NCBI GenBank assembly: GCA_022340805.1
Contig: JAJDNF010000061.1
Span: 1 to 62,395 of the forward strand
Direction of reading: 5' to 3'
Source of the DNA: Chromatiaceae bacterium
GTDB lineage: Bacteria; Pseudomonadota; Gammaproteobacteria; Chromatiales; Chromatiaceae
Length of the DNA stretch: 62,395 nucleotides
Within the stretch, counting starts at the first letter, position 1; each line of letters opens with the position of its first letter. Positions 52,862-60,793 of the stretch are shown here, piece after piece. The position numbers and the translations under genes were made by a program. The notes under the pieces were generated by a model. The model was given only the letters and a program-made list of their open reading frames with translations. It was not told the DNA's origin and made no database searches.

Positions 52862-54325
52862 GTGCGTCTTTTGCAACCCACCCAATGGTATTCCTGGCTG
52901 CTGGCGCCCGACCCGCGCTATCGCCTGAGCAGCGTGCTGTTCCTGCGCCTTATCGCGCTGATCTACCTCGCGGCCTTCGTCTCATCCGCTCAGGACATCA
53001 CCGGCCTGGTCGGCGAAAACGGCATCCTGCCGGCCGCCGAGTACCTCGGGCGCCTCGAGCAACGCTTCTCCGACGTCGCCTGGTTGCGCTTCCCAACGCT
53101 GTTCTGGATCAATCACAGCGACACTGCATTGCTGAGTGCCAGCTACGCGGGCTGCGTGTTTGCGGGTCTGCTGTTGATCGGCTGGCGGCCGCTGCTGTCC
53201 AGCAGCCTGCTCTTCATCCTCTATCTGTCGCTGTACCGTGTCGGCCAGACCTTCTACAACTTCCAGTGGGACTACCTGCTGCTCGAGGCCGGCTTCCTGT
53301 CGATCTTTCTGACCGCCGGACCCAACCGGCTGATAGTGTTCCTGTTTCACTGGCTGCTGTTCCGCCTGCGTTTCCTGTCCGGTCTGGCGAAACTGCTCAG
53401 CGGCGATCCCACGTGGAGCGGCCTGACTGCACTCAGGTACTACTTCGAGACCCAGCCGCTGCCGCACATGGGTTCCTGGTACGCCCATCAGCTGCCCGAC
53501 TGGCTGCTGAGGACCGGCACCGGGTTCGCGCTGTTCGTCGAGCTCGTAGTGCCCTTCTTCATCTTTCTGCCGCGCCCGTTCCGGCTGTTTGCCGCGCTGA
53601 TCACACTGCTGATCCAGGTCCTGATCGTCCTGACCAGCAATCACAACTTCTTCAATCTGCTGACCATCGCACTGTGCCTGTTCCTGCTCGATGATCAGGC
53701 GATCCGCCGTGTCATTCCGAAATGGCTGGTGGCGGAGCCGGCTGCGCCGAGCCGCGGCCTGCTGCTGACCACCCTGCTGCCGGTCGCCGCGTCGATCCTG
53801 CTGCTCGCCAGCAGCTACGCGGTCTACGCCCTGGTCACCGACAGCCGCGCAGACGAGGCCTGGAACGCACCGATCAGCTGGGTGCATGGCTGGGGCCTGG
53901 CCAATGTGTATCACGTCTTCCCGACGATGCAGACCGAGCGCCAGGAACTGATCATCCAGGGCAGCCAGGACGGTATGCACTGGAAGACCTACGAATTCCG
54001 TTACAAGCCCAACGCCGTCGGAGATCGCCCGGCCTTCATCGTGCCGTTGCACCCGCACCTCGATTGGATGATCTGGTTTGTGCCGTCGCAGAACCCGGCG
54101 ATGCGTGTCTGGTTTGAGCGCTTCATGTGGCGCCTGCACCAGAACACGCCCGAGGTCACCGCGCTGCTCAAACACAATCCGTTCGCAAACGCCGCGCCGC
54201 GCTACCTGCGCGTGCTCGCATTCCGCTACAGGTTCTCGACACCGGAGCAGCGTGAACGCACCGGCAATGTTTGGCAGGCGGAATATCTCGGCGAGTTTCC
54301 CAAGGTGCCGCCGCGCTCCCCCTGA
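52862..54325 (+). CDS. Lipase maturation factor family membrane protein
   Basis: 487 aa with about eight to ten hydrophobic helices (LIALIYLAAFVSSAQDI, GCVFAGLLLIGW, LLTTLLPVAASILLLASSYA) and a C-terminal soluble part (QELIIQGSQDGMHWKTYEFR, then FIVPLHPHLDWMIWFVP). It starts at GTG 52862. The signature QTFYNFQWDYLLLEAGFLSI is typical of LMF1-like proteins. In vertebrates LMF1 helps fold lipases; the bacterial function is not established. No lipase lies next to it, although an alpha/beta hydrolase is found at 4422-5885. Confidence 0.85.
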   Translation: MRLLQPTQWYSWLLAPDPRYRLSSVLFLRLIALIYLAAFVSSAQDITGLVGENGILPAAEYLGRLEQRFSDVAWLRFPTLFWINHSDTALLSASYAGCVFAGLLLIGWRPLLSSSLLFILYLSLYRVGQTFYNFQWDYLLLEAGFLSIFLTAGPNRLIVFLFHWLLFRLRFLSGLAKLLSGDPTWSGLTALRYYFETQPLPHMGSWYAHQLPDWLLRTGTGFALFVELVVPFFIFLPRPFRLFAALITLLIQVLIVLTSNHNFFNLLTIALCLFLLDDQAIRRVIPKWLVAEPAAPSRGLLLTTLLPVAASILLLASSYAVYALVTDSRADEAWNAPISWVHGWGLANVYHVFPTMQTERQELIIQGSQDGMHWKTYEFRYKPNAVGDRPAFIVPLHPHLDWMIWFVPSQNPAMRVWFERFMWRLHQNTPEVTALLKHNPFANAAPRYLRVLAFRYRFSTPEQRERTGNVWQAEYLGEFPKVPPRSP

Positions 54326-54749
54326 GAAGTCAAGGCGGAAGACGAGCGAAAAACGCGACGCTGGGCCGTGTCCGACGAAAGGGTGCGCGCTGTGCAGCGT
54401 CCCTACCCCGGGCGCCGGACTGCCACAACGCGCACACCATTGGAGGGATGGCTCCGTGCGATAGCGCAGGCGCCTGTCACACACCGAGTGGGGGGCCTGC
54501 TCGCTGCGATACGGCGTACGCCTGTTGCACCCGACCAGAGGGCCTTGTTTTGTGCGTCAGGATGAACGGCTGTCGCGCCCTGCCCGAATCGGATGCCTAG
54601 GGTACAATGAGCAACGCGAATTGCACCGCCACCGGAGAGGCGATCGGACCACCTGGACAACGCTGCAAGATGGCGTGTCTTGGCGCGTCGCACGGCGCGC
54701 ACCCAGCCGATCGGCGCGGGCGGTCGATGGATTCCGCTCTGATCAGGAC
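54326..54749. other. Intergenic region with two related direct repeats
   Basis: 424 bases between two convergent genes. Two imperfect direct copies occur at about 54457-54486 and 54505-54535. Both contain GCGATA, CGCCTGT and CCGA in the same order. Their GCGATAGCGCAG start resembles the core of the dispersed repeat found elsewhere. No gene seen. Confidence 0.45.
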
Positions 54750-55490
54750 CTACCGTATGAAGAACCCGCGTGCGCGCAGGAAGTCGAGCATGTGCTCGCG
54801 CTTCTTGCCCTGTATCGCGGTGGCGACGGCACTGCTCCAGTCACTCAGCCTGACGTTCGAACCGCGTGCCGCGTAATATGCGGCCATCTTCGCGTCGTAG
54901 TCGGCCATGCGGTCCGCGGACGGATCTGCATAGCGCTCCTGATGCAGGATGAGCTCGGTCGGCATGCGCGGCTTGACCTCATTGTCCTCGTCCGGCCAAC
55001 CAAGGCACATGCCGAACAGCGGGGTGACCAAGGCCGGCAGGGCCAGTTGCTCGGCGATGACCTGCGGGTCGTTGCGGATGCCGCCGATGAACACCCCACC
55101 CAATCCCTGCGACTCCGCTGCCAGCAGGACATTCTGTGCCATCAGCGCCACGTCGACGATCGCCGCGAGGCCGTGTTCCGCGAAGCCCTCGAGCGCACCC
55201 TTGCCCGCCTTCTCGCAGGCCGCGTTGATCCGGCGCAGATCGGCGCAGAACACCAGAAACTCCGGCGCCTGTTCGATCCATGGCTGGCCGCCCGCCGCTT
55301 TCGCGATCGCCGCCCGCGCCGCTGGGCGGGTTACACGTACGACCGAATACGCCTGGATGAAACTGGATGTCGCCGCTGCCTGACCGCAGCGGATCAAGGA
55401 CTCGAGCTGGCCCGGTTCGAGCGGCTTGTCGAGATAGCGTCGCACCGAGCGGTGGCGCAGCTGCAGTTGCTGGGTTGGTGTCGTTTGCAT
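54750..55490 (-). CDS. Oxygen-insensitive NADPH nitroreductase (NfsA-like)
   Basis: 246 aa, cytosolic FMN enzyme. The N-terminal RHRSVRRYLDKPLEPGQLES, the FMN-site AATSSFIQAYSVVRV, and GLGGVFIGGIRNDP with FGMCLGWPDEDNEVKPRMP are typical of the NfsA/FRP group that reduces nitro-aromatics, quinones or flavin. ATG at 55490; the extension to 55628 is arginine-rich filler. No functional partner is adjacent. Confidence 0.87.
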   Translation of the reverse strand: MQTTPTQQLQLRHRSVRRYLDKPLEPGQLESLIRCGQAAATSSFIQAYSVVRVTRPAARAAIAKAAGGQPWIEQAPEFLVFCADLRRINAACEKAGKGALEGFAEHGLAAIVDVALMAQNVLLAAESQGLGGVFIGGIRNDPQVIAEQLALPALVTPLFGMCLGWPDEDNEVKPRMPTELILHQERYADPSADRMADYDAKMAAYYAARGSNVRLSDWSSAVATAIQGKKREHMLDFLRARGFFIR

Positions 55491-55623
55491 GAGCGGTTGC
55501 GTCTCTCGTGTAATGCTTCGTTCTGTTCGGCGCTTATTGCGGTGGGCTGCAGGGGCCGGCGGTCCGACCGGAACGGGGTGCATTGGGCGAAAGCCGTATT
55601 GCGCCGGGCATCCTCGCAAACGG

Positions 55624-55690
55624 TGCAATACGCTGCGCTATTGCATCACCCTACCATCACGGCCGAGGCATCCGATGCAATGGTTCCGTT
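55624..55690. repeat. Dispersed palindrome-like repeat, copy 3
   Basis: TGCAATACGCTGCGCTATTG followed by CCCTACCATCACGG, CCGAGGCAT and GATGCAATG. It matches copy 1 at 4311-4376 block by block. It lies in the gap between the nitroreductase and TRAP permease genes. Its first 22 bases form a near-palindrome (TGCAATA...TATTGCA). Confidence 0.6.
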
Positions 55691-55707
55691 GAATACGCAG
55701 CACCACC

Positions 55708-57840
55708 CTACCGCGCTGCGGCAGCACGGCGAGACTGGGTCCAGTCCCACACGAATACCAGGATGAAGGCCGCCAGCCCCGCCCAGTGCAGCGCCGGCTG
55801 CTGCGGATACATCAGGCAGATCGCGATCAACCCCAGGACCAGGCGCATGACGACACCGTGATCGCGCTCCAGGTGGCCCTGAAACGCCGCCGCAAATGTA
55901 TACAGCCCGACCAGGGTGAAGGCGAAGATCTCGAAGGCCACCGGCCAATCCGCATACAGGAACGGCGTATACGCGAACAGGACCGGCATGATGTAAAGAC
56001 CCTTGGCGAGCTTCCATGCGGTAAAGCCGGTGCGAATCTGCGGCGTCCCGGCGATCGCCGCCGCGGCAAATGCGGTCAGACAGACCGGTGGGGTCACATT
56101 GCTGTCCTGGCTCAGCCAGAAGATGATCATGTGTGCCGACAGCAAGATCCCGAGCAGCAGCGCCGGGTCCAGCACCTGCTCATACAGGCCGGTGACCAGC
56201 GACGGGTCGATGGAGCGGAGGGCCTCGAGGATGCCGCGGGCATCCTCAGCCGACATGCTGTGCCCGAGCAGGCCCAGCTTGTCCGGTGCCGCCAGCATCA
56301 GCATCGCGCTGGTCGCCTCGGGCAGCGCCTGACCGGTGGCGATCAGATCGACCAGTTGAGCGTCCGCAATCAGGCCGTACAGCGCCGGTGCCGACAGCGT
56401 CGCCAGCACGATGTACGCGGCGGTCACCGGCAGCCCCATGCCGAGGACCAGCGAGGCCAGCGCAATCAGGACCAAAGCAATTACCAGGTTACCCCCAGCC
56501 CATTGCTGGATCATCAGCGACAGTGTATTGCCGACCCCGGTCATTGCGATCACGTTGACCACCAGGCCGACTGCCACCAGCAGCAGGCCGGTGGTGATCA
56601 TGTTGCGGCTGCCCAAGGCCAGCGCGTCCAGGACCTGGCGCAACCCCATCCTGCGCGGCGTCAGCCAGCTCGCGGCAATCACCGCAAGTATCGCGACGCC
56701 GGCCGCGTAGGTCGGCGTGAACCCCATCACCAGCATCACGATCAGCACCGCGATCGGCAGGATGAATACGATACCGCCCTCGCGCATCACAGCCCCGAGC
56801 CTGACCGGCTGTTCGCTGTCCTCGGTGGAAAAACCGAGGCGCTTGGCCTCCAGTCGGACGAAAAACGCGACCGAAAGGAAGTACAGCAGGGCCGGCAGGA
56901 ACGACACGATCACGATATGCGTGTAGGGGATCTGGGTGTAGCTCGCCATCACGAACGCGCCGGCACCCATGATCGGTGGCATCAACTGGCCACCGGTGCT
57001 GGCCGCTGCCTCGACGCCGGCGGCAAACCGCGCCGGGAATCCCGCACGCTTCATCAGCGGTATCGTAATCACCCCGGTGGACACCGTGTTTGCAATCGAC
57101 GAACCGGAGATGGTGCCCGTCAGGCCGGACGCGACAACCGCCACCAGGCCCGGGCCGCCTACCACGCGACCGGCTACCGCACGTGCCATCGCGACCACGA
57201 AGTCACCCGCACCGGAGCTGACCAGGAAGGCCCCGAACAGAATGAACATGAACACGAACGACACCGAGATCTGGGCGATGCTGCCGAACAAGGCGTCGTC
57301 GCCGTAGATGCTGCGGAACAGCAGCGTCTCATCACTCAGCCCGGCGAACCTGAACACGTTGTCGAGCCAGGCGCCCCAACCGACCACATAGGTCAGCGCG
57401 ACGACGATCAGCACCGGGATCACCAGCCCCGTCGTGCGCCGAGTCAACTCGACGGCGGCGGCGATGGTGATCAACGCCATGACCTGTTCCCAGCCGGTCA
57501 TGTGCACGCCGCGGGCGTAGATCGCATCCTCGGCACCGACGATCCAGATGGTCGACACGACGATAATGCCGCCAAGCAGCAGGTCCAGGGCAAGCACCCA
57601 TGCCGAGCGCGCCAGGCGCTCGTTCCGCAACGGTGGATACAGCAGGATCGCCAGCGTGCCGAGACCGACGAAATGCAGCGTGCACTGCCATTGGGTCGAA
57701 AAGATCGTGGTGAAATTCATCACCAGGTGCAGCACGGCAATCGCTGCGCCAAGCCAGTACACCAGGTGCTGCACCCAGGGCTGCTCGCGCAGCCCCGCAT
57801 TCAGCGAACCGATGTCGCTTGCCGTCGAGTTCTTGTCCAT
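55708..57840 (-). CDS. TRAP transporter fused permease (DctQM-like, TAXI type)
   Basis: 710 aa, inner membrane, with the small and large TRAP permease subunits fused in one chain. It has about 16-18 hydrophobic segments, including VGGPGLVAVVASGLTGTISG and FPARFAAGVEAAASTGGQLM, typical of the fused '4TM/12TM' permeases. Works with the substrate-binding protein encoded 38 bp upstream to take up an organic acid or amino acid with sodium or protons. The substrate is not evident. Confidence 0.9.
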   Translation of the reverse strand: MDKNSTASDIGSLNAGLREQPWVQHLVYWLGAAIAVLHLVMNFTTIFSTQWQCTLHFVGLGTLAILLYPPLRNERLARSAWVLALDLLLGGIIVVSTIWIVGAEDAIYARGVHMTGWEQVMALITIAAAVELTRRTTGLVIPVLIVVALTYVVGWGAWLDNVFRFAGLSDETLLFRSIYGDDALFGSIAQISVSFVFMFILFGAFLVSSGAGDFVVAMARAVAGRVVGGPGLVAVVASGLTGTISGSSIANTVSTGVITIPLMKRAGFPARFAAGVEAAASTGGQLMPPIMGAGAFVMASYTQIPYTHIVIVSFLPALLYFLSVAFFVRLEAKRLGFSTEDSEQPVRLGAVMREGGIVFILPIAVLIVMLVMGFTPTYAAGVAILAVIAASWLTPRRMGLRQVLDALALGSRNMITTGLLLVAVGLVVNVIAMTGVGNTLSLMIQQWAGGNLVIALVLIALASLVLGMGLPVTAAYIVLATLSAPALYGLIADAQLVDLIATGQALPEATSAMLMLAAPDKLGLLGHSMSAEDARGILEALRSIDPSLVTGLYEQVLDPALLLGILLSAHMIIFWLSQDSNVTPPVCLTAFAAAAIAGTPQIRTGFTAWKLAKGLYIMPVLFAYTPFLYADWPVAFEIFAFTLVGLYTFAAAFQGHLERDHGVVMRLVLGLIAICLMYPQQPALHWAGLAAFILVFVWDWTQSRRAAAAR

Positions 57841-57851
57841 CGAATGGAAAC

Positions 57852-57869
57852 GGCCGCCCGGAGGCGGCC
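57852..57869 (-). promoter_or_regulatory. Intercistronic hairpin between TAXI and TRAP genes
   Basis: GGCCGCC, four-base loop, GGCGGCC: a perfect seven-base GC stem without a T-tract, between the TAXI stop and the permease start. Such hairpins often stabilise the binding-protein mRNA or lower permease expression. Confidence 0.5.
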
Positions 57870-57878
57870 CCGACTAGG

Positions 57879-58892
57879 TCACTGGACTAGCAGACGGGCG
57901 GGGATCTGCAGACCCGCCTCCTTGAAGTAACGTGCGGCACCCGGGTGCAGCGGCATCGGCAGGCCGGCGATGGCCTTGTCCAGTGCCATCGCTGTCGTCG
58001 CCTTGTGGATCGACTGCAGGAAACCGAGGTTCTCGTAGATCGTCTTGGTGATCTTGTAGACGTCTTCCTCGGGGACATCGGCGCGCACCGCCAGGAAGTT
58101 CGGCTGGGCGATTGTCGTGATGTCTGCCGTCTGCCCCGGATAGGTCCCGGCGGGGATCAAGTAAGGGGTCCACAGTTCCATACCACCGTCTGCCTTGGCC
58201 GCCTGTTCAGGGGTAAACGACAGCAAGCGCACACCGTCGCCCTTGGCCGCCATCAGTTTGGTGACGGCACCGACTGGCACCCCCGCCGGCGTGCCGATCA
58301 GGTCGGCCTTGCCGTCCTGCATGGCACTCGCCAGTGCACCGTAGCCGCCGTAAAAGAGCTCGAACTGCTTGTCGATATCGACACCCAGATTGGCGAATAT
58401 GGTCCGGCTGGAGCCAAGCGAGCCGGAATTCTTCTTGCCGAAACCGGCAACACTGCCGATGCTGGCCACATCCGCGATGGTTCCGGTCTTGGCATGGTCA
58501 GCGGTCACCATGAAATGCTCGACGTTCTGCCACAGCATCGTGACCGCGCGAAGTTCCTTCTGCTGACCCTCCTTTTCCAGCGGCCCGGTGCCCTTCCATG
58601 CGTACGCACCGTAAAGGCCCTGCAGGATCGCAAACTGGGTCTCGTTATCACGCAGCAGCTTGATATTCTCGCCCGAGCCGGCCGAACTGATCGCCGACAT
58701 GTTGATGTTTTCGCTTGGCTGCAGCTTGACTTTGACCAGCGTCGAAAGCGCCACGCCAACCGGGTAGTAGGTGCCGCCGGTACTCGCGGTGGCCAGCAGG
58801 TAATCGCCCTCCGCCGACGCCTGGTTTATGGCACCAGCGCCAAAAACTGCCAGGGCCAACAGTACGGCCCGCTTGTTGAAGATCTTGCGCAT
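57879..58892 (-). CDS. TAXI-family TRAP transporter solute-binding protein
   Basis: 337 aa, periplasmic. Signal peptide (VLLALAVFGAGAINQASA). The mature start has the family's TASTGGTYYPVGVALSTL, followed by SSAGSGENIKLLRDNETQFA and GSLGSSRTIFANLG. Ligand unknown; TAXI proteins have been linked to glutamate or dicarboxylates in some cases. A strong GGAGGAGG ribosome-binding site precedes the ATG. It is the first gene of the two-gene transporter operon. Confidence 0.9.
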   Translation of the reverse strand: MRKIFNKRAVLLALAVFGAGAINQASAEGDYLLATASTGGTYYPVGVALSTLVKVKLQPSENINMSAISSAGSGENIKLLRDNETQFAILQGLYGAYAWKGTGPLEKEGQQKELRAVTMLWQNVEHFMVTADHAKTGTIADVASIGSVAGFGKKNSGSLGSSRTIFANLGVDIDKQFELFYGGYGALASAMQDGKADLIGTPAGVPVGAVTKLMAAKGDGVRLLSFTPEQAAKADGGMELWTPYLIPAGTYPGQTADITTIAQPNFLAVRADVPEEDVYKITKTIYENLGFLQSIHKATTAMALDKAIAGLPMPLHPGAARYFKEAGLQIPARLLVQ

Positions 58893-59032
58893 CTCGCCTC
58901 CTCCGGAAAATCATTATTTTCGCGCGGCCTGCTCACAAGCCACTGACCGAGCTTAGCCAAAGCCGGGGATTCTCGACACATGCAATTTTTGTTGAATTTC
59001 GCGAATCTTTCGCGATTGCGTGGCGTTTGGAG

Positions 59033-59461
59033 TCAATCACCGTGGCGATGCGGACATTTTTCCCGTATGCATCGCCCGTAGATGATCAGCGAATGGTCGG
59101 TGATCTCGAAACCCTTTTTGGCCGCGATCTGGCGCTGCGATTTTTCGATGGTCTCATCGACGAATTCCTCGACCCGGCCACACTGGGCGCACACGATGTG
59201 GTCATGGTGATGGCCGCGATCCAGCTCGAAAACCGCCTGACCGCCTTCGAAATGGTGCTTCTCCGCCAGACCGGCATTGACGAACTGGGTCAATACCCGA
59301 TAAACAGTGGCCAGACCGATCTCCTCGCCACGTTCGAGCAGGGTCCGGTACACATCCTCTGCCGTCATATGGCGCGAATGGTTGGATTCGAGTATCTCGA
59401 GGATCTTTACCCGCGGCAGTGTGACTTTGAGGCCAGCCTTGCGAATATCCTGGTTCTCCAC
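59033..59461 (-). CDS. fur: Ferric uptake regulator Fur
   Basis: Iron-responsive DNA-binding repressor of 142 aa. The start QDIRKAGLKVTLPRVKILEI, helix-turn-helix DVYRTLLERGEEIGLATVYR, metal-site histidine cluster ELDRGHHHDHIVCAQCGRVE and a C-terminal CIREKC are typical. The GTG at 59461 has GGAGG at the right distance and is preferred to GTG 59473. It is divergent from bamE, the usual gammaproteobacterial order. Confidence 0.93.
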   Translation of the reverse strand: MENQDIRKAGLKVTLPRVKILEILESNHSRHMTAEDVYRTLLERGEEIGLATVYRVLTQFVNAGLAEKHHFEGGQAVFELDRGHHHDHIVCAQCGRVEEFVDETIEKSQRQIAAKKGFEITDHSLIIYGRCIREKCPHRHGD

Positions 59462-59473
59462 CGACACCTCCAC

Positions 59474-59544
59474 TGCGTGTATTCTTCGCTGGGGATTCGT
59501 TATGATTCGCCAGCCCGAAAAGACCGAAATCCGATCACCAGAAC
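59474..59544. promoter_or_regulatory. Divergent fur/bamE promoter region
   Basis: Only 71 bases separate the two start regions, so both promoters must lie here or slightly overlap the 5' ends. A TATGAT-like -10 for bamE is visible near 59502. No exact Fur box was identified. Confidence 0.35.
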
Positions 59545-60027
59545 ATGCGTAAGCTTCTCATTTTCATTATTCTGCCCGCAACTGCACTCTCGACGGCCTG
59601 CAGCACCGTCACCGATGCGATTCCGGATGCGCTGGACCGCGCACCGCTGGTCTACCGACCCATCATCGAGCAGGGCAACGTGGTGACACAGGAGCAGGTC
59701 AATGAAGTGGAACCCGGCATGAGCAAGCGCCAGATCCGGTTCCTGCTCGGCTCGCCAATGCTGACCGACGTGTTTCACGCGGATCGTTGGGATTACGCCT
59801 ATACCACTGGCGTTGGCAGCAAACCGGATGAGATCAAGCGACTGACCGTGTATTTCGAGGACGACCGCCTGGTGCGGATCAGCGGCGACATGCGCCCGCA
59901 GCCGGAAGAACAGCGTACCGAGAAGAAAAAAGAGGTCGTGGTCACGGTGCCGGACTGGGAGCCAGAGGAAAAGACCGTGTTTGGGCGCCTCATGAACGCG
60001 GTCGGACTGGGATCGAATGGCGAGTAA
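59545..60027 (+). CDS. bamE: Outer membrane assembly lipoprotein BamE
   Basis: Component of the BAM complex for outer-membrane protein insertion. 160 aa. Lipoprotein signal with lipobox LSTAC (Cys19). The conserved core is EVEPGMSKRQIRFLLGSPML, then DRWDYAYTTGVGSK and LTVYFEDDRLVRISGD. It has a charged C-terminal extension (about 115-160) beyond the usual length. Divergent from fur. Confidence 0.93.
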   Translation: MRKLLIFIILPATALSTACSTVTDAIPDALDRAPLVYRPIIEQGNVVTQEQVNEVEPGMSKRQIRFLLGSPMLTDVFHADRWDYAYTTGVGSKPDEIKRLTVYFEDDRLVRISGDMRPQPEEQRTEKKKEVVVTVPDWEPEEKTVFGRLMNAVGLGSNGE

Positions 60028-60036
60028 GCTGCGCGG

Positions 60037-60366
60037 CTAGCTAGCGGCCGGCTCTCCATCACGCGCGCCCTTTTTCATCACCTTGCCCTCGGCAGCACGC
60101 TTCTTGCGCGCCTCTTTGGGGTCGGCGATCAGCGGACGGTAGATCTCGATCCGATCGCCCTCGTTCACGGTCGCGCTGAGCGCGGTGGCCTTGCCGAAGA
60201 CTCCGACCTTATTGTTCGCCAGATCGATCTCCGGAAACCGTTCCAGGACCCCGGATTGGCGGATCACCGATTCGACGGTCGAACCCGCAGGCACCTGCAG
60301 CTGCTCGAGCGCCTGTTCACCAGGCCTGGCAAATACCACCTCGACGCTGACCTGCGGCTCAACCAC
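60037..60366 (-). CDS. rnfH: RnfH-family ubiquitin-like protein
   Basis: Small beta-grasp protein of unknown activity, 109 aa, in the usual ratA-rnfH pairing. Motifs: VSVEVVFARPGEQALEQLQV, SGVLERFPEIDLANNKVGVF and GDRIEIYRPLIADPKEARKK. GTG start at 60366 overlaps the ratA stop by eight bases. A lysine/arginine-rich tail of about 20 residues follows the core. Confidence 0.88.
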   Translation of the reverse strand: MVEPQVSVEVVFARPGEQALEQLQVPAGSTVESVIRQSGVLERFPEIDLANNKVGVFGKATALSATVNEGDRIEIYRPLIADPKEARKKRAAEGKVMKKGARDGEPAAS

Positions 60367-60793
60367 GGTAAACCTCTTGCGCGCGCTTGACGAACGATTC
60401 CACCAGCGAGTTTGCCACCTGGTGGAATACCTTGCCAAACGCCGCATCGATCAGCTTGCCGGAAAACTCGAACTCTAGCGTCAACATAACCTTGCAGGCA
60501 TTCTCGCGCAATTCCACGAAGCGCCATTCGCCCTGCAGGCGCTTGAACGGCCCCTCGTGCAATGCGATCCCCATACGCCCAGGCGGATCCAACTCGTTAC
60601 AGGTCGAAAACGCCTGGGTGATGCCCAGGCGCGAGACCTCGATCCGTCCACACAGCTTGTGCTCGGCGCGCGAGACCAGCTGCGAGTCGCTGCACCAGGG
60701 CAGGAACTCTTTGTACCGCTCCACATCGGCCACCAGGTCGAACATCGCCTGTGCCGAAAAGGGTACCAGCGCGGATTTTTCCACCTTGGCCAA
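60359..60793 (-). CDS. ratA: RatA-family START/polyketide-cyclase-like protein
   Basis: 144 aa. The family motif VERYKEFLPWCSDSQLVSR is present, as are SLVESFVKRAQEVYRG at the end and the START-type hydrophobic cavity pattern. In E. coli RatA was described as a toxin that blocks 70S ribosome assembly; eukaryotic homologues (COQ10) bind coenzyme Q, so the real role may concern ubiquinone. TTG start directly after the stop of the upstream transporter. Confidence 0.88.
   Translation of the reverse strand: MAKVEKSALVPFSAQAMFDLVADVERYKEFLPWCSDSQLVSRAEHKLCGRIEVSRLGITQAFSTCNELDPPGRMGIALHEGPFKRLQGEWRFVELRENACKVMLTLEFEFSGKLIDAAFGKVFHQVANSLVESFVKRAQEVYRG

Noticed and set aside
52982..54484. 500-aa minus-strand frame opposite the lipase maturation factor gene
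   Set aside because: Rich in Gln/Arg/Asp with no hydrophobic pattern; the plus strand encodes the recognisable membrane protein.
55786..57930. 714-aa open frame on the plus strand opposite the TRAP permease
   Set aside because: It is an antisense shadow: extreme His/Asp/Arg/Gln composition, no domain, and it fully overlaps a clear permease gene.
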